Source: Lentisalinibacter orientalis
GTDB taxonomy: Bacteria > Pseudomonadota > Gammaproteobacteria > Steroidobacterales > Woeseiaceae
Reading direction: 5' to 3'
Assembly: GCF_040706535.1 (NCBI RefSeq)
Contig: NZ_JAPDRJ010000001.1
Span: 1,736,001 to 1,800,000, forward strand
DNA length: 64,000 bases
The position numbers and the translations under genes were made by a program. Below are positions 33,919 through 42,396 of the stretch, in pieces. Numbering within the stretch: the first letter of the stretch is position 1; each line of letters starts with the position of its first letter. The notes beneath the pieces were generated by a model. The model had not been told where the DNA came from and searched no databases. It worked only from the letters and a program-made list of their open reading frames with translations.

Positions 33919-35387
33919 CCAACCTGATCGTCGTCGACGACCGCGAGCACTGGCCCGGGGAGATCGCCGGGGCCCGGGTGGTGGATGCGCTCACCTATCT
34001 CACGGCCGAGGAGTTCAGCCGCGGCCGCGGCCTGCGCGTGTTCAATCTCTGCGCGTCGTACCGCTACCAGCAGTACGGCTACTACGTCTCGCTGCTGGCG
34101 ACGGCGCGCGGGCAGCGGCCGCTGCCGGACGTGGCCACCATCCAGGATCTTAAGACGCGTACGCTGCCGCGTCTGGCGAGCGACGATCTGGATGCGATCA
34201 TCCAGCGTAGCCTGCACACGCTGGAGTCCGAAGAATTCATCCTGAGCGTGTACTTCGGCCGCAACATTGCCCGGCGCCACGAGCGGCTCGCCAGAGCGCT
34301 GTTCAACCTGTTCCCGGCGCCGCTGATCCGGGCCTCGTTCCGCCGCCGCGACGGCAAGTGGCTGCTGGAGAACGTGCGCGCGGTGCCGGTGGGCGAGATC
34401 CCTGAATCCCACCGGGACTTCCTGCTGGAGTCCATCGAGGCCCACTTCGCCCGGCGTCGGCCGAGCCGCCGGCGCGAGGTTCCGGGCGGTTACGACCTGG
34501 CCGTGCTGGTCAATGCCGAGGAGGCGTCGCCGCCGTCGGATGCGCAGGGGCTGCGCCGCATCACGCGCGCCGCCCGCCGGGCCGGTTTCAACGTGGAGCT
34601 GATCGGGCGGGACGATTTCGGCCGCCTGGCGGAGTTCGACGCGCTGTTCATCCGCGAGACCACCAGCGTGAACCACCACACCTACCGCTTCGCCCGGCGC
34701 GCCGAGCTGGAGGGGCTGGTGGTCATCGACGACCCCATCTCGATCATTCGCTGCACGAACAAGGTCTATCTCGCCGAGATGATGCGCCGGCTCGGCGTGC
34801 CGACGCCGAAGACGCTGATCGTCAGCCGCAAGAACGCGGCAGCCATCGCCGAGGGGCTAGGCTTCCCCTGCGTGCTGAAGCAGCCGGACTCCAGCTTCTC
34901 GGCCGGCGTCACCCGCGCGGACGACCCGGCGGAGCTGGACGCCGCCCTGAAGGCCATGTTCGAGAAGTCCGACCTGGTCGTGGCCCAGGCCTTCCTGCCG
35001 ACGGACTTCGACTGGCGGATCGGCGTGCTGGATCGCCAGCCCCTGTTCGCGTGCCGCTACTACATGGTGGAGCGGCACTGGCAGATCTACCAGCGTTCGG
35101 ACACCGGGCGGGTGAGTTCGGGGCGCTGGGATACGATGCCCGTCGACGACGTGCCCGCCGAGGTCACGGACATCGCGCTCAGGGCGGCCAACGCCATCGG
35201 CAACGGCCTGTACGGCGTGGACGTGAAGCAGACCGGGAAGCGCTGCTACGTGATCGAGGTGAACGACAACCCGAGCCTCGACGGCGGGGTCGAGGACGCC
35301 GTGCTCGGCGATCAGCTCTACGACCGCATCATGGCCGTCTTCCTGGCGCGGGTGGAAGCCCGCAAGCGGGGCCGCGCCAATGGCTGA
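33915..35387 (+). CDS. RimK-like ATP-grasp ligase with RLAN N-terminal domain
   Basis: 490 residues. The N-terminal region (about 1-185) matches the RimK-like ATP-grasp N-terminal (RLAN) domain: LIVVDDREHWPGEIAGARVVDALTYL, FNLCASYRYQQYGYYVSLLA. After a pre-ATP-grasp segment comes the ATP-grasp domain (about 285-490) with GFPCVLKQPDSSFSAGV, VVAQAFLPTDFDWRIGVLD and the metal-binding VIEVNDNPSLDGG (446-458). RimK-type enzymes join amino acids to a carboxylate through an acyl phosphate. The acceptor here is unknown. It overlaps both neighbours, by 4 and 8 bp. Confidence 0.88.
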   Translation: MTNLIVVDDREHWPGEIAGARVVDALTYLTAEEFSRGRGLRVFNLCASYRYQQYGYYVSLLATARGQRPLPDVATIQDLKTRTLPRLASDDLDAIIQRSLHTLESEEFILSVYFGRNIARRHERLARALFNLFPAPLIRASFRRRDGKWLLENVRAVPVGEIPESHRDFLLESIEAHFARRRPSRRREVPGGYDLAVLVNAEEASPPSDAQGLRRITRAARRAGFNVELIGRDDFGRLAEFDALFIRETTSVNHHTYRFARRAELEGLVVIDDPISIIRCTNKVYLAEMMRRLGVPTPKTLIVSRKNAAAIAEGLGFPCVLKQPDSSFSAGVTRADDPAELDAALKAMFEKSDLVVAQAFLPTDFDWRIGVLDRQPLFACRYYMVERHWQIYQRSDTGRVSSGRWDTMPVDDVPAEVTDIALRAANAIGNGLYGVDVKQTGKRCYVIEVNDNPSLDGGVEDAVLGDQLYDRIMAVFLARVEARKRGRANG

Positions 35388-36621
35388 CCGGGACACGCTG
35401 GGCCTGTTCGAGGGCTACGGCATCGAGATCGAATACATGATCGTGGATGCGGCCAGCCTGGACCCGGCGCCGGCCTGCGACTGGCTGCTCACCGAGGCCG
35501 CGGGCGAGCTCACGGACGAATACGACAACGGCGCCATCGCCTGGAATAACGAACTCGCCCTGCACGTGGTGGAGTTCAAGACCAACGGGCCGGTGCCCTC
35601 CCTGGAGGGGGTGGCCGGCCACTTCCAGGCGAACGTCGCCCGCGCCGGCGAGATACTGGCCGGCCGCGGGCTGTGTCTGCTGCCCGGGGCCATGCATCCC
35701 TGGCTGGAGCCCGCCACCGACATCCGTCTGTGGCCCCACGGACAGCGCGACATCTACCAGGCGTTCGACCGCATCTTCGACTGCCGCGGCCACGGCTGGG
35801 GCAACCTGCAGAGCATGCAGATCAACCTGCCGTTCCGCGGCGACCGGGAATTCGCGGCGCTGCATGCAGGGGTGCGGCTGGCGCTGCCGCTCCTGCCCGG
35901 CATCGCGGCCAGCTCGCCCGTCATCGACGGTTTCGTCACCGAGCGCCGTGACAACCGGCTGCGCGTCTATCGCAGCAACTGCGCCCGGGTGCCCTCGGTA
36001 ACCGGGCAGGTGGTGCCGGAGCCGGTTGCGGGCATGGGCGATTACCACGAGCGCATACTGGAGCGGATCTACGGCGACCTCGCGCCGCTCGATCCGGACG
36101 GCGTGCTGCGCCACGAGTGGGTGAACGCCCGCGGCGCCATCGCCCGTTTCGACCGCATGGCCATCGAGATCCGCGTCATCGACAGCCAGGAGTGCCCGGC
36201 GGCCGACCTCGCGATCGCGGATCTCGCGGCGGGCGTGATCCGCGCGCTGGTCGAGGAGACCTGGGCGCCGCTGGCGACGATCGCGGCCTGGCCCCAGGAC
36301 GACCTGGTGCGATTGCTGGCGCTCACCGAAGAGCGGGCCGAGTCCCTCGAGATCACGGACTCCCGTTTCCTGCGCTGCTTCGGCTACGACGGCAGCTCGG
36401 AGACCGTGAGCCACCTGTGGGGGCGGCTGGCCGAGGACCTGAGTGCGCGGGGCTGGCTGCTGCCTGCATCCGAGGAGCCGCTCGAGCTGTATCTCCGCCA
36501 CGGCACGCTGGCGAGCCGCATTCGCCGGGCGCTGCCGCCCGAGCCGGGCCGCAACGAGCTGCGCGAGGTCTATCGCCAGCTCGCCGACTGCCTCGACGCC
36601 GGCCATGGCTTCGTGCCCTGA
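35380..36621 (+). CDS. GCS2-family carboxylate-amine ligase (glutamate-cysteine ligase-like)
   Basis: 413 residues. The metal/ATP region GYGIEIEYMIVD (12-23) and later HVVEFKTNGP, GWGNLQSMQINLPF, and ARFDRMAIEIRVIDSQECPAADL are characteristic of glutamate-cysteine ligase family 2, which forms amide bonds using ATP. True glutathione-pathway GCLs in gammaproteobacteria usually belong to other families, so this enzyme may join different amines or amino acids. It overlaps the RimK-like gene by 8 bp and the amidohydrolase gene by 17 bp, and clearly acts in one module with them. Confidence 0.85.
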   Translation: MADRDTLGLFEGYGIEIEYMIVDAASLDPAPACDWLLTEAAGELTDEYDNGAIAWNNELALHVVEFKTNGPVPSLEGVAGHFQANVARAGEILAGRGLCLLPGAMHPWLEPATDIRLWPHGQRDIYQAFDRIFDCRGHGWGNLQSMQINLPFRGDREFAALHAGVRLALPLLPGIAASSPVIDGFVTERRDNRLRVYRSNCARVPSVTGQVVPEPVAGMGDYHERILERIYGDLAPLDPDGVLRHEWVNARGAIARFDRMAIEIRVIDSQECPAADLAIADLAAGVIRALVEETWAPLATIAAWPQDDLVRLLALTEERAESLEITDSRFLRCFGYDGSSETVSHLWGRLAEDLSARGWLLPASEEPLELYLRHGTLASRIRRALPPEPGRNELREVYRQLADCLDAGHGFVP

Positions 36622-37339
36622 GACCCGCCTCGTCCTGACCAGCGAGCACGGCACCGCCGCGGTGCCGGCCCGCTATGCGGAGCTCTTCCGCGGGGCCGAC
36701 GAGCTGCTGTCGAGCCACCGCGCCGTGGATCTGGGCAGCGCGGAGCTGACCGCCTGTCTCGCGCGCCGCACCGGCGTGCGGCCGCACCGCGCACGGGTGA
36801 CCCGGCTGCTGGTCGACTGCAACCGCTCGCCCGGCCACCCGGGGCTCTACTCCGAATTCAGCCGCGCCCTGCCGGCCGCCGAGAGGGCACGCCTGCTCGA
36901 GCGCTACTACCGGCCCTACCGCGAGGCGGTCGAGGCCGACGTCGCACGCGGCATCGAGGCGGGGCAGACGGTGTTGCACGTCTCCGTGCACAGTTTCGCC
37001 CGCGTGCTGGACGGGCAGGAGAGGAATGCGGACGTGGGCCTGCTCTACGATCCGGGCCGCGAGCGCGAGAGGGCGCTCTGTCGACGGTGGCAGTCGCTGT
37101 TGCAGACCGAGCCCGGCCTGCGCGTACGGCGAAACTACCCCTACCGGGGCGTTGCCGACGGCCTGGTGACCCGGCTGCGCCGGCGTTTCCCCGCCGGGCG
37201 CTACGTCGGCATCGAACTGGAGGTCTGTCAGGACATCGCGAGCGGGGGCGATCCCCGCTGGGGACGGCTGAAGCGGCTGCTGGGCGACAGCCTGGAGGCC
37301 GTCATGGCGAGCGCTTGCTCCGCTTCTGCGCGTACATGA
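36605..37339 (+). CDS. N-formylglutamate amidohydrolase-like protein
   Basis: 244 residues from ATG 36605 inside the end of the GCS2 gene. Family motifs: LVLTSEHGTAAVPARY (metal-site Glu and His), DCNRSPGHPG, LHVSVHSFARVLDGQERNADVGLLYDP and YIGIELEVCQD-like YVGIELEVCQD near the end. The family are zinc-dependent hydrolases; classical members act in histidine degradation, but no hut genes are near. Next to two amide-forming ligases it more likely removes an acyl or aminoacyl group from the module's product. It converges with the GGDEF gene, overlapping by 38 bp. Confidence 0.85.
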   Translation: MASCPETRLVLTSEHGTAAVPARYAELFRGADELLSSHRAVDLGSAELTACLARRTGVRPHRARVTRLLVDCNRSPGHPGLYSEFSRALPAAERARLLERYYRPYREAVEADVARGIEAGQTVLHVSVHSFARVLDGQERNADVGLLYDPGRERERALCRRWQSLLQTEPGLRVRRNYPYRGVADGLVTRLRRRFPAGRYVGIELEVCQDIASGGDPRWGRLKRLLGDSLEAVMASACSASART

Positions 37340-38237
37340 GGGCATCGGCCTCGCGCAGCATGCTGTCGAGATCGCCGTGGCGGTCCGGGTCGAACAGGAC
37401 GCGCCCGACGCTGTAGGCCAGCCGATAGTCCTGCCCGGCTTCCGCGTTGCAGTCCGTCACCCGCCGGGCCAGCCGCTCCAGCGGGGCGGCCAGGTCCGCG
37501 GCGCCGATATCCGCCGCGAATACGCAGAACTCGTCGCCGCCCAGCCGTGCCACCACGTCGGAGTGGCGGAACGATTTCAGGAGCAGCCGGGCGAAGGTGC
37601 GAATGGCACGGTCGCCCTGCTCGTGGCCGCGGGCGTCGTTGATCTCCTTCAGCCCGTCCAGGTCGATGACCAGCAGCGCAGCCGGCTTGTCGTGGTTGGC
37701 GCACAGGCGCATCAGGCGCTCCGCGGTGCGCAGGAAGCCGCGCCGGTTGGCCAGCCGGGTGAGCTCGTCCGTGACCGCCAGGGTCATGTTCTCGAGCTCC
37801 GCCTCCACCATCTCGCCGAGTTCGCACAGCATCTCCATGTCCTCCACGGAGAACAGACGCGGCACGTTGTCCACGGTGAAGAAGGTGCCCACCCGGGAGC
37901 CGCCCGGCGCGGACAGCGGATAGCCGGCGTAGAAGCGGAAGCCGGCACCGTCGCCGAGCAGCGGGTGATCGGCATAGCGGGGATCCGCTGCCGTGTCGTG
38001 GACGACGAAGACGTCGTCGGCCGCCAGCGTGGCGGCCGGGTCCGGTGCCGCCGGCGCGCCGTCGATGGCCCCGCGCTCGCCGTTGAGGCGCACCCGTGCC
38101 ACCGGCGTGCCGAACAGGCGCTTTGCCAGGCGGGTCACCCGGTCGAAGCGCTCGTCCTCCGGCGCGTCCAGCATCCGCAGGGAATGAAACAGCTGCAGGC
38201 GCGTCGTCTCGCCGCTGGCATCGGTGGATGTCGGCAT
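37302..38237 (-). CDS. GAF-GGDEF diguanylate cyclase
   Basis: 311 residues from ATG 38237. An N-terminal GAF-like domain (about 12-150; FDRVTRLAKRLFGTPVARVRLN, FYAGYPLSAPGGSRVGTFF) precedes a GGDEF domain with LTRLANRRGF, LLVIDLDGLKEINDARGHEQGD and an intact GGDEF at 233-237. The RxxD inhibitory site (RHSD, 224-227) lies five residues before it, so product feedback by c-di-GMP is expected. No membrane helix, so the sensor is cytoplasmic. The 3' end overlaps the convergent amidohydrolase gene. Confidence 0.9.
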   Translation of the reverse strand: MPTSTDASGETTRLQLFHSLRMLDAPEDERFDRVTRLAKRLFGTPVARVRLNGERGAIDGAPAAPDPAATLAADDVFVVHDTAADPRYADHPLLGDGAGFRFYAGYPLSAPGGSRVGTFFTVDNVPRLFSVEDMEMLCELGEMVEAELENMTLAVTDELTRLANRRGFLRTAERLMRLCANHDKPAALLVIDLDGLKEINDARGHEQGDRAIRTFARLLLKSFRHSDVVARLGGDEFCVFAADIGAADLAAPLERLARRVTDCNAEAGQDYRLAYSVGRVLFDPDRHGDLDSMLREADALMYAQKRSKRSP

Positions 38238-38454
38238 CACTCGCGGGTTCTCCGTCTCGGTCGTTGCGGCCACCCTACATAATCGGACGCGGCGGCGGTG
38301 TGATCCGCGGCACATAAGCGCGCCGGCCGTCGGGACGGAACTGGGTCACGGTTTCGCGACTCACTTCTCAGGTCGGGAACTGAGCGGCCGCTAAGATTCC
38401 CTGCGAGGCGATGAAGGCCGGGTCATACCGTCGGGGATCAGCAGCCGGGGCAGC

Positions 38455-40281
38455 ATGGAAGAACAGCAACAACAACGCATTGGACGATTCGAAGTGAAGC
38501 AGCGCCTCGGTCGCGGCGCCCAGGGCTCGGTGTACCTGGCGCACGATCCGTCGCTGGAGCGGCTGGTCGCGGTCAAGCTGCTGAATGCCAGCAACCCGGA
38601 GCTCGCAGCCGTGGACGACGACGGCCGCACCCCGCTGGAGGGGCGCATCGCGAGCCGGCTGCGCCATCCCAATATCGTCTTCATCTACGACGCCGGCGAG
38701 TACAAGGGACTGCCGTACCTCGTCTTCGAGTACGTGCAGGGCAAGACGCTGCGCCACATCCTGAGCCAGCACGGCGCCCTGCCGCTGGAGCGCGTGTGCG
38801 CGCTGATCGGCCCCATCCTGGACGGCGTTGCGGCGGCCCACGAGGAGGACGTGATCCATCTCGACCTCAATCCCCGCAACGTGCTGCTGGACAAGGACGA
38901 GCGCCCCCGCATCATGGACTTCGGCCTGTCCCGGGTGGTGGGCCGGGTCAGGCGCAGCAAGGACACGGCCACCGGTACGCTGCGCTACATGGCGCCGGAG
39001 CATTTCCGCGGCGGCGAGCTGGGACCCGCGACCGACGTGTTCGCCCTGGGCAGCACCTTCTACGAACTCGTCGCCGGCCGCCCGGCGATGCAGGGCGATT
39101 CCGCGCCCGCCATCATCCACCAGCTCTGCGAGAGGTCCGTGGACATGGCGCCGTTGCAGGGCTGGCCCGCCGGGGAACTCTTCGCGGCCTTCCTGAAAGG
39201 GGCGCTGGAGAAAGACCCCGCCGCTCGCTACCAGGACGCCGGCGCCATGCGCGAGGCGTTCCGGCTGTTCCTGCAGGAGTCGGGCCTCGGCGAGCAGGCG
39301 CAGTCCCAGTCGCACAGCACGGTGGAATTCCTGCTGCGGCGCATGCAGCGCAAGCAGGACTTCCCGACCATCTCGCGCACCCTGGTGGACATCAACCGGC
39401 TCACCGCCAGCGGCAGCGACGCGCCGGCGGAGAAGCTCGCCAACGTGATCCTGCGCGACTACGCCCTGACCAGCAAGCTCCTGAAGCTGGTCAACTCCGC
39501 CTTCTACGGCCACATCGCCAACGAGGTCACCAGCATCTCCCATGCGGTGATGCTGCTCGGCTTCGAGAAGGTGCGCATGATCGCCAACAGCCTCACCTTC
39601 TTCGGGCGCATGCAGGGCAGCCCGGAGCTGAAGGACGCCACCACCCGCTCGTTCATGTGCGGGCTCATGGCCCGCCACCTGGCACGGCGCCGTGGTCTCG
39701 CCGGCGCGGAAGAGGCTTTCATCTACGGCCTGTTCCGCAACCTCGGCGAGAACCTGGTCATCTATTACTTCCCCGAGGAGCACGGCGAGATACGCCGTCT
39801 GATGGTGACCCGTGAGCTGTCCAAGATGGCCGCATCCCGGGGCGTGCTCGGCGTGAGCTACGAGGATCTCGGCGCCGCCGTCGCCCGGGTGTGGAAACTG
39901 CCGGACGCCATCATCGACGTGATCCGCGGGCTGCCCAACGACGAGCCGGAGGAGCCGGCGTCGGAGGCGGACCGGCTGCGTGATATCGCGATATTCGCCG
40001 AGGAACTCTGCGACGTGGCCGGCATGGACGACCACGAGGCCCAGGACGCGGCCCTCGTCCGGCTGGTGGAGCGCTTCTCGCCCAGCGTCGAGGTCGACGC
40101 CGAATTCGCGGGCAGGCTCGTCGCGGCGGGTGCGGACAAGCTGCGCCAGTACGCCCCGGTCTTCGAGATCGACGTCGCCGGGAGTCCCTTCTGCCGCTCC
40201 GCCATCGCCTGGTCGCAACGCTATTGCGAGGGCGGCGCGGTCGGCACCGCCGAGACCGCCGTCCGGCAGCAGGCCGGCTGA
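38455..40281 (+). CDS. Ser/Thr protein kinase-HDOD fusion
   Basis: 608 residues. Residues about 10-275 form a Hanks-type kinase: glycine loop LGRGAQGSVY, K41 in VAVKLL, DFG at 155-157 and MAPEHF. The catalytic loop is HLDLNPRN (135-142): the Asp is kept, but the Arg of HRD is Leu and the usual Lys is Asn, so activity may be altered. Residues about 315-520 form an HDOD domain (DYALTSKLLKLVNSAFYG, SISHAVMLLGFEKVRMIANSL), the signalling relative of HD phosphohydrolases. No membrane segment. Such fusions suggest phosphorylation-linked output in motility, biofilm or stress control; specific partners are unknown. Confidence 0.88.
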   Translation: MEEQQQQRIGRFEVKQRLGRGAQGSVYLAHDPSLERLVAVKLLNASNPELAAVDDDGRTPLEGRIASRLRHPNIVFIYDAGEYKGLPYLVFEYVQGKTLRHILSQHGALPLERVCALIGPILDGVAAAHEEDVIHLDLNPRNVLLDKDERPRIMDFGLSRVVGRVRRSKDTATGTLRYMAPEHFRGGELGPATDVFALGSTFYELVAGRPAMQGDSAPAIIHQLCERSVDMAPLQGWPAGELFAAFLKGALEKDPAARYQDAGAMREAFRLFLQESGLGEQAQSQSHSTVEFLLRRMQRKQDFPTISRTLVDINRLTASGSDAPAEKLANVILRDYALTSKLLKLVNSAFYGHIANEVTSISHAVMLLGFEKVRMIANSLTFFGRMQGSPELKDATTRSFMCGLMARHLARRRGLAGAEEAFIYGLFRNLGENLVIYYFPEEHGEIRRLMVTRELSKMAASRGVLGVSYEDLGAAVARVWKLPDAIIDVIRGLPNDEPEEPASEADRLRDIAIFAEELCDVAGMDDHEAQDAALVRLVERFSPSVEVDAEFAGRLVAAGADKLRQYAPVFEIDVAGSPFCRSAIAWSQRYCEGGAVGTAETAVRQQAG

Positions 40282-40365
40282 TCCCGCGGCCATGCACCTG
40301 ACAGCGGCCGGTTTGATGGTATATTCGTGCGCTCGGACAACCAAGAACCGGAGAAGGAACAGGCA

Positions 40366-40698
40366 ATGGCTGGCAAATTCGAGATCTATAAGGACAAGAA
40401 GGGCGAGTATCGATTCCGTCTGGTAGCGGGCAACGGTGAGAATCTGCTCGCTAGCGAGGGTTACAAGTCGAAGTCGAGCGCCGTGAACGGTGCGGAGTCG
40501 GTGCAGAAGAACTGCGGCGACGCCAATTGCTTCGTCAAGAACACGACTCCCACGGGCAAATTCCGCTTCAACATGAAGGCGAAGAACCACCAGGTCATCG
40601 GCACCAGCCAGAACTACGAGTCGGAGTCGAGCCGCGACAACGGTATCCAGGCCGTCGCTCGCGCCGCCAAAGGGGCGAAGGTCGTCGATCTCACCTGA
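40366..40698 (+). CDS. YegP-family protein (two DUF1508 repeats)
   Basis: 110 residues, the standard YegP length. Two repeats are evident: FEIYKDKKGEYRFRLVAGNGENLLASEGYKSKSSAVNGAESV, then TGKFRFNMKAKNHQVIGTSQNYESESSRDNGIQAV. Each ends with a helix carrying the NG-x-x-V pattern. GGAGAAGGA lies 7 bases upstream. The function of YegP proteins is unknown. Its own terminator follows, so it is probably a single-gene unit with a promoter in the 84-bp gap after the kinase gene. Confidence 0.93.
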   Translation: MAGKFEIYKDKKGEYRFRLVAGNGENLLASEGYKSKSSAVNGAESVQKNCGDANCFVKNTTPTGKFRFNMKAKNHQVIGTSQNYESESSRDNGIQAVARAAKGAKVVDLT

Positions 40699-40753
40699 GC
40701 CCTCGGGCGGCGGCCGGTACGGCCCTCGCCTCGTCGGACAGACTGATCGCACG

Positions 40754-40791
40754 GAGGCGGATCCGGTTGCCGGGTCCGCCTCTTCTTTTTT
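40754..40791 (+). terminator. Rho-independent terminator
   Basis: GAGGCGGATCCGG pairs with CCGGGTCCGCCTC across a 3-base loop (one mismatch), then TTCTTTTTT. It ends the yegP transcript. Confidence 0.85.
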
Positions 40792-40867
40792 CGACAGGTC
40801 CGCGCTCCGCGTGCAGAGTCAGGCGGGCGTGGCAAAATAACGGAACGTTCCATTGCCCGAAACGCTC

Positions 40868-41665
40868 ATGACCCGGACTGCCGCATCCCCCAAAGAGCCG
40901 CTCCGCCTGATCCCGTTCGAGCGGGCGCCGAATTTCCGCGACCTCGGCGGTTACACCACGGCCGAGGGCCGCCGGGTCGCCTGGGGCCGCGCGTTCCGCA
41001 GCAGCCACCTCGGCTGGCTGACGCCGGCCGATCGCGAACGCTTCGCCGCGTTGAACATCGGCGAGGTGTTCGACCTGCGCCGGACCGGCGAGTCCGAGGC
41101 CTATGCCAACCGGATCCCGCCCGGCATCCGCAGCCACCATTTCGATATCGACGTCGGCAGCACGAAGAGCTACCGCCGGCGGCTGGAGTCGGGCACGGCC
41201 ACCCGCGAGTCCACCCACGACATGATGGTGGACGCCTACCGCAGCTACGTCACCGGGTTCGCGGAGCGCTTCGGCCGTCTGCTGAAGCTGCTGGCCACCG
41301 CCGACGAGCATGCGGTGGTCATCCATTGCATGGTCGGCAAGGACCGCACCGGCATCGCCTCCGCCCTGCTGCTCGGTGCCCTGGAGGTACCCCGGGAGGA
41401 CATCCTCGAGGACTACCTGCTGTCCTCCACCTATTATCCGCCCAAAGAAATCCTCGCCCGCATCCGGCAGACCATCGAGGACTCGCTGGCCGGGCCGTGG
41501 GACGACGAGACGGTGGCGCCGTTCTGCTCCGTCCACGAGGACTACCTCAGCGCGGCCTTCGAGGAGATCGACCGGCGCTATGGCGACACGGAGGCCTACC
41601 TCCGCGCAGCGCTCGGGCTGGACGATGCGGATCTGGGACTGTTGCGCGAGCGCTTCCTGGAGTAG
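40868..41665 (+). CDS. Tyrosine/dual-specificity phosphatase-like protein (Y_phosphatase3 type)
   Basis: 265 residues from ATG 40868; a TTG five codons earlier is possible. The P-loop IHCMVGKDRTGIAS places the nucleophile at C154, with the extra Lys-Asp typical of the MptpB/LipA-like family that can also hydrolyse phosphoinositides. PNFRDLGGYTTAEGRRVAWGRAFRSSHL at the N terminus and the VFDLRRTGE segment are diagnostic. No signal peptide, so it is cytoplasmic. It converges with the rhomboid gene after 17 bp. It might counter the nearby kinase, but that is only positional inference. Confidence 0.88.
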   Translation: MTRTAASPKEPLRLIPFERAPNFRDLGGYTTAEGRRVAWGRAFRSSHLGWLTPADRERFAALNIGEVFDLRRTGESEAYANRIPPGIRSHHFDIDVGSTKSYRRRLESGTATRESTHDMMVDAYRSYVTGFAERFGRLLKLLATADEHAVVIHCMVGKDRTGIASALLLGALEVPREDILEDYLLSSTYYPPKEILARIRQTIEDSLAGPWDDETVAPFCSVHEDYLSAAFEEIDRRYGDTEAYLRAALGLDDADLGLLRERFLE

Positions 41666-41682
41666 GGCCGGAGCGGCGCGCG

Positions 41683-42288
41683 TCAGCCGAGCATGGCGAA
41701 CAGCCGCTGCCAGGCGCCCGGGTCGGTGACGGCCACGAATACGAGCCCCGACAGCGCGCCCCAGAGGTGCGCGTCATGGTTGATCCTGCCCGCGGCGCGG
41801 CGCGCCGAATACCAGCTGTAGACGACATAGGCCACCGCGAACAGCGGCGCCGGGATGGGTACCGGCAGGGGCAGGATGAAGATGGAATAGGTCGGGAAAT
41901 ACACGATGAATGCGAACAGCACCGCGGAGATGGCGCCCGAGGCGCCCAGCGAGGCATAGGCGGGGTTGTCCCGGTGCTTCATGAAAGTGCCGGCATGGCT
42001 CGCCAGCAGGCCGATCGCATAGAGGATCACGAACGGCACGGTGCCGATGTGGCGCTCCAGCGGCAGGCCGAAGAAGAAGAACGTGATCATGTTGAACGCG
42101 AGGTGGGGCACGTCGCCGTGGATGAAGCCGCTGGTGATGGCGGTGTGCCAGTCGCGGCCCCGGCCGAGCCGGGCGGGGCGGAACAGGTTCGCCTCGATGA
42201 TGCGCGGGTTGGCATACAGGCCAGCCAGGCTGACCGCGAGGGTCAGCACGAGCAGCGCGAGCGAGGCGGGATTGGCGGCTAATGACAT
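41683..42288 (-). CDS. Rhomboid-family intramembrane protease
   Basis: 201 residues with about six membrane helices. Catalytic elements: HGDVPHLAFNM (H62/N66 region), GASGAISA with the nucleophile S117, and HDAHLWGALSG with the partner His at 174. The three motifs are in the normal rhomboid order and spacing, so the enzyme should be active. No extra cytoplasmic domain. The start at 42288 matches the first helix. It is divergent from the amidoligase gene, with 108 bp between the starts. Confidence 0.92.
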   Translation of the reverse strand: MSLAANPASLALLVLTLAVSLAGLYANPRIIEANLFRPARLGRGRDWHTAITSGFIHGDVPHLAFNMITFFFFGLPLERHIGTVPFVILYAIGLLASHAGTFMKHRDNPAYASLGASGAISAVLFAFIVYFPTYSIFILPLPVPIPAPLFAVAYVVYSWYSARRAAGRINHDAHLWGALSGLVFVAVTDPGAWQRLFAMLG

Positions 42289-42396
42289 CGATCGGCTCCG
42301 GGCTGGCCCTTATGCTAGCACTCCGGCTGAGGCCCCGGTGCGTCCGCCTCGCCGGCAAATGGGCATCTGCGCAGGGCATCTGCTAGTGTCGAGCGG

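Noticed and set aside
35380..36621. Assignment of the GCS2 gene as gshA of glutathione synthesis
   Set aside because: No glutathione synthetase (gshB) is adjacent and the gene is coupled to RimK-like, C39 and amidohydrolase genes; the specific symbol would overstate the evidence.
36605..37339. Assignment as hutG of histidine catabolism
   Set aside because: No other hut gene is present in the window and the operon context is two amide ligases.
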